A stretch of 64,000 nt of DNA from Lactuca virosa. Taxonomy: Eukaryota > Streptophyta > Magnoliopsida > Asterales > Asteraceae. Positions 61,001-64,000 of this stretch are shown here, piece by piece. The translations under genes were made by a program, and so were the position numbers. Each line of letters starts with the position of its first letter. Within the stretch, counting starts at the first letter, position 1. Location: contig CAKMRJ010002223.1 in NCBI GenBank assembly GCA_928212115.1, positions 309,399,228 to 309,463,227 on the forward strand, read 5' to 3'. A model generated the notes under the pieces. It had not been told where the DNA came from, made no database searches, and saw nothing but the letters and a program-made list of their open reading frames with translations.

Positions 61001-62040
61001 GGAATGCGGTACTTCCAGGGGTAATGATTGTGGATGGGGTTGGAAGAGGCGGGGTAGGAGAGTATGGGGCAATACCTTTCGTAGCCTCAATATGATCTGA
61101 GACATCAGCAGTCTCAAGACCAAGAGTGGTGAGAATGTGGGTTGGAAGTCTTCTAATAGGTCCAAAAACAGATTGATCAGATGAGGGATTGTACCTTTTG
61201 AGATCCTTGGTGACAAAGAAGTTGATGTCGTTGCCCATGCTGATTCCTACGTCTGCATGGAGGTCTGCAATGCAGAGGGACCAGAATCTTGCAAATGTAA
61301 GTTCGGTAGGGTTCTCCCTTGGGCTCTCCTTGGGGATGTATTGCAGGAAAATCACCCCATAGTATCTGACCGTAATTGACATCATGGCCAGTGAAGATAC
61401 TCCGTACTAACTCTAGGAGTTTGAGTCCCATATTATGTGTGCCTCCGGTTCTGCCGGATAGACTGCGGATGACAAAATGGCAAACGAATTGCTAGACCTC
61501 AGGCAGTTGGTTTTTCTTGAATTCCCCAATGCCTTTGATTTTCTTCTGATATCCTATTTGGTAAAGTGCAGAAGTGATGTCCGCCATGGATGGAGTAAAA
61601 ATCTTGATTGAGGGATGAACAAGAAGGTTAATGGCAGAGAGAAACTTTTCTTTAGATAGAATGACCAAAGAATTGTTAACAAGGTTAAGATGCACTTCTT
61701 GTGGGTTCTCGAGTGGTCGATAAGCTGAAAAGGCACATTTGAATAGGGTTGAAAGCCTGACAACGTCTGTGAACGAATCGAATGGACCAAACAGAGGGTG
61801 ATTGGTCAAGAACTTGATCATTAGCTTGATTGGAGCATTATAAGATGAATGTTCTTCGAATACAGCTCTGAAATTACTTGAGGCAATCGTAGGTGTGGGA
61901 TGTCTTGAAGCAGAGTCTGAACCAGTAGGGTTCACTGATCCAGATGCTTTGGAGTGCTTCTTGGATACACCGGATTTCACTATTGTAGGAGTTTGAGAGA
62001 AAGTATAGAAACATAGTGTGAAAAAGGAGAAAGGATTCAA
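58051..62040 (-). pseudogene. Extra ORF (aORF) of copia element E, near full length
   Basis: About 1,330 codons in six open stretches: 61492-62040, 60717-61385, 60139-60762, 59391-59873, 58893-59387 and 58051-59028, broken by frameshifts and a few stops (for example at 61492-61494). Parts, N to C: a globular region with LFKCAFSAYRPL and LLVHPS; FARFWSLCIADLHADVGI, then NDINFFVTKDLKRY; a Pro/Ser/Lys-rich low-complexity region; conserved RPKVSRASRLHFF and GDRGSSGNPTLL strings; and a long helix around RIERLETRKRLAAERISLK, probably a coiled coil. After a Ser/His/Pro linker comes a C-terminal domain with WRECGFDTVMDESLINSW, FDRSLPDHKRLPMEFERLNR and CDFAKIDADIYPTIA, ending FWWIMIKFLKL. No catalytic motif or signal peptide is recognised. 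Paralogue of 8339-11941. Confidence 0.82.
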
Positions 62041-62641
62041 AGTTCAGAGAGTGTAAACTGTTCTTGGGGAAGAAGAAAGATTTTTATAGGGATGGAGGTG
62101 AACAGTAAACGATTTTACCCTAGGTAAAAGGAATAAGGTAAAGATAAAATGTTTGAGGGTTCTTTTGATTTGGGAGGTGAAATCTCAACCACATTTTATG
62201 AAACGGTTTAAATTATTTTTGAGATTTTACCAAAAAAAGGGTTTTCATTTAATGAAATGTCAGACGTACATCATCACGTCTGGTGATCATGTGGTGAGAG
62301 TTGGTTTAATCCGTTGTGTGAAGTTGTAACAGATTGGATGTGCTGGGTAAGAGGAAAAGACAGATTAAGTATTTGTTTATGGAAAAACGTTCTTTTTCTC
62401 ATCATACCTAAAATAGGTCTGACACAAGGTTTATTCAAAAAGAAGATGGGACAGTTTCTCAAGGAATGTTTTTATTTAATGTTTTTCTTATTTAATGAAG
62501 GATCATTAAATAGAACACCATGATTCAAAGATTAATGAAACAGTTGAGAAACTATTAATGTGATTACGGATGAAAACTTCATTGCGGATGGATCCTTTGC
62601 CATTGCGGATGGATCATTTGTCATTGCGGATGGGTAGATGT
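62041..62641 (-). mobile_element. Linker of element E upstream of its extra ORF
   Basis: Non-coding, homologous to 11942-12690 in B. GCGGATGGATC is repeated three times at 62585-62633. F2 cuts it at about 62641, so the pol of E lies outside the window. Confidence 0.65.
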
Positions 62642-63395
62642 TGTTGGGTTATGAGCATTCTAACACTCCTAAGTGTACATGCAACCCTAAATACCTTGGA
62701 TCTATGTTTTCTCTATTATACATACAATTATGAACATCCAAGGTATTATCCTAATCTAGCATACAAAATAATAAATATAACAAGATAGAATACATACCTC
62801 TTTGATGTAGAATATCTTCATGAAGCTTGAGTGCCTAGTGCCCCAAGTGTGACACCTCAAATGGTTCACACAACACCAAAATACACTTAGAATAACTTGA
62901 GAGAAACTTGAACACTCCTTGAAATCGTCTAGCCCTCACACTCACACATTAGTGCCCGATTTCTTGCGCCATGGGATTCTTTTATATGGTGGCTATTAGG
63001 GTTACACCATGTAACTCATAACTTTACCCATTCCTTATGCTCCATGGATTTTAACCTCCATGGAGTATCCATGGGTCACCCCATGGACTTAGTCCAACAT
63101 AAGGAATCTTGGATCACAAGCCCACATATATAAGAATGAATGATTTACACAATCAACCCATATATTTAATTAGTCTCCTTTTGATCACTTAATTATATCC
63201 AAATTAATTCTTGATTAATACTAATTAAATAACCTTATTAATATATTAGAACTTATAATATATTAACCAACCTTAAGTGTTATTTCTCTCATTATAGTCT
63301 ATCCAAATGCATGATGCCATGCAACCCAAATGGACCATGCCGGGTCGGGTCAAGTCTTACCAATTATAGTTATGGACTTAGACATTAATCCAACA
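62642..63395 (-). mobile_element. 3' LTR of copia-type element F2
   Basis: 754 bp with intact inverted termini TGTTGG / CCAACA, followed by a minus-strand PPT at 63396-63408. Close relative of 52475-53248. Confidence 0.85.
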
Positions 63396-64000
63396 GTCTC
63401 CCACTTGGATAAGTCTAAAACTATTATTGCGTATGACTTCAAGAACCGATCAGCAATCGTAGCTCTCAAAAGCTTTTGTCGAACTCTAACCTTGTGGATG
63501 AACTCTGACCTTTGTCAATGACTTGTCCATTAGATAAGGGATCATATATTCCTCCATTCTAGATATCATATGGACTGAGACATGGATTATCAATCATTCT
63601 CTCTGTCCATTTGTTGTTTCCCGATTTCCGATTCATGATGACTGACTGATTGAACAAATCAAATCAGTCCTGGCTTGGCCAAGCACTCACATGTATCATC
63701 TTTAAATCATCGAGGGGCCCACAGATATCGCTTTTATCCCGAAGGTAAAAGGAATGGATAAACTTCGACTCATATGGCTTGTTCTACTACTTGTTGAATC
63801 ATACACAAAGGCACGTTTTATAACATCGAGTTACCAATGCGTTTTCGTGCAATAAATGTATAACCAACTCATAGTAACAACTCATATCTCTAGGTTTGAA
63901 GAATATAAGATATTATCGTCTCATGATCACTCATGATAAAATCCATGAAGTGATTCAAATGAGCGCGGGTTGAATCCAATACTCAGAACTTATGGGCACT
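63396..64000 (-). mobile_element. Internal 3' region of F2, cut by window end
   Basis: Colinear with 53249-53830 of F1. No coding sequence in the part visible. Confidence 0.7.

Overview
This window looks like intergenic heterochromatin from a plant nuclear genome. No host protein gene, rRNA gene or tRNA gene can be supported. Almost every base belongs to an LTR retrotransposon. The element families (large copia elements with a long extra ORF after pol, chromovirus-type gypsy elements, gag-only gypsy elements) resemble what I know from Asteraceae such as lettuce and its relatives. The family-level assignment is inference, not something the sequence proves.

Layout, left to right. 1-2559 is the right part of a + strand Ty3/gypsy LTR (I). 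2560-4757 is a small LTR pair (J and K) around only about 146 bp of internal sequence. From about 4758 a minus-strand Ty1/copia element (A) begins with its 3' LTR and carries RNase H and RT remnants. A is split by three insertions. Copia element B (7682-21844) has a perfect 5-bp target duplication, GACGT. Gypsy element C (23157-34978) has a truncated 3' LTR with filler DNA at the break. Gag-only gypsy element D (35701-43033) lies in the gag of A. A short stretch at 43034-43505 appears to continue A. A second gag-only element, G, follows (43506 onward), with 3.6-kb LTRs and a Tourist-like MITE in its first LTR.

The right LTR of G is cut at 52474 by a minus-strand copia LTR element (F1). F1 is cut at 55234 by a + strand gypsy LTR (H). 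H is cut at 57435 by a minus-strand copia element of the B family (E). E is cut at about 62641 by a second F-type element (F2), which runs off the window. Reading G > F1 > H > E > F2 gives an order of insertion.

Coding content is gag, protease, integrase, RT and RNase H in various states of decay. Only the gag ORF of D (415 aa) is fully open. The gag-protease ORF of C is open over 497 codons but its 5' part is broken. The B/E copia family carries a third coding unit of roughly 1,200-1,330 codons, sense to pol, between RNase H and the 3' LTR. C carries an extra coiled-coil ORF upstream of gag.

The best leads for something new are non-coding. Several gypsy LTRs contain a strong AG|GTGAGT donor and a plausible acceptor before the PBS, suggesting a leader intron inside the LTR. 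The two gag-only elements share a hairpin with a self-complementary GGCC loop. A TTCCTTGTTTGG motif recurs across unrelated families. Three LTR families carry arrays of short GC-rich palindromes.
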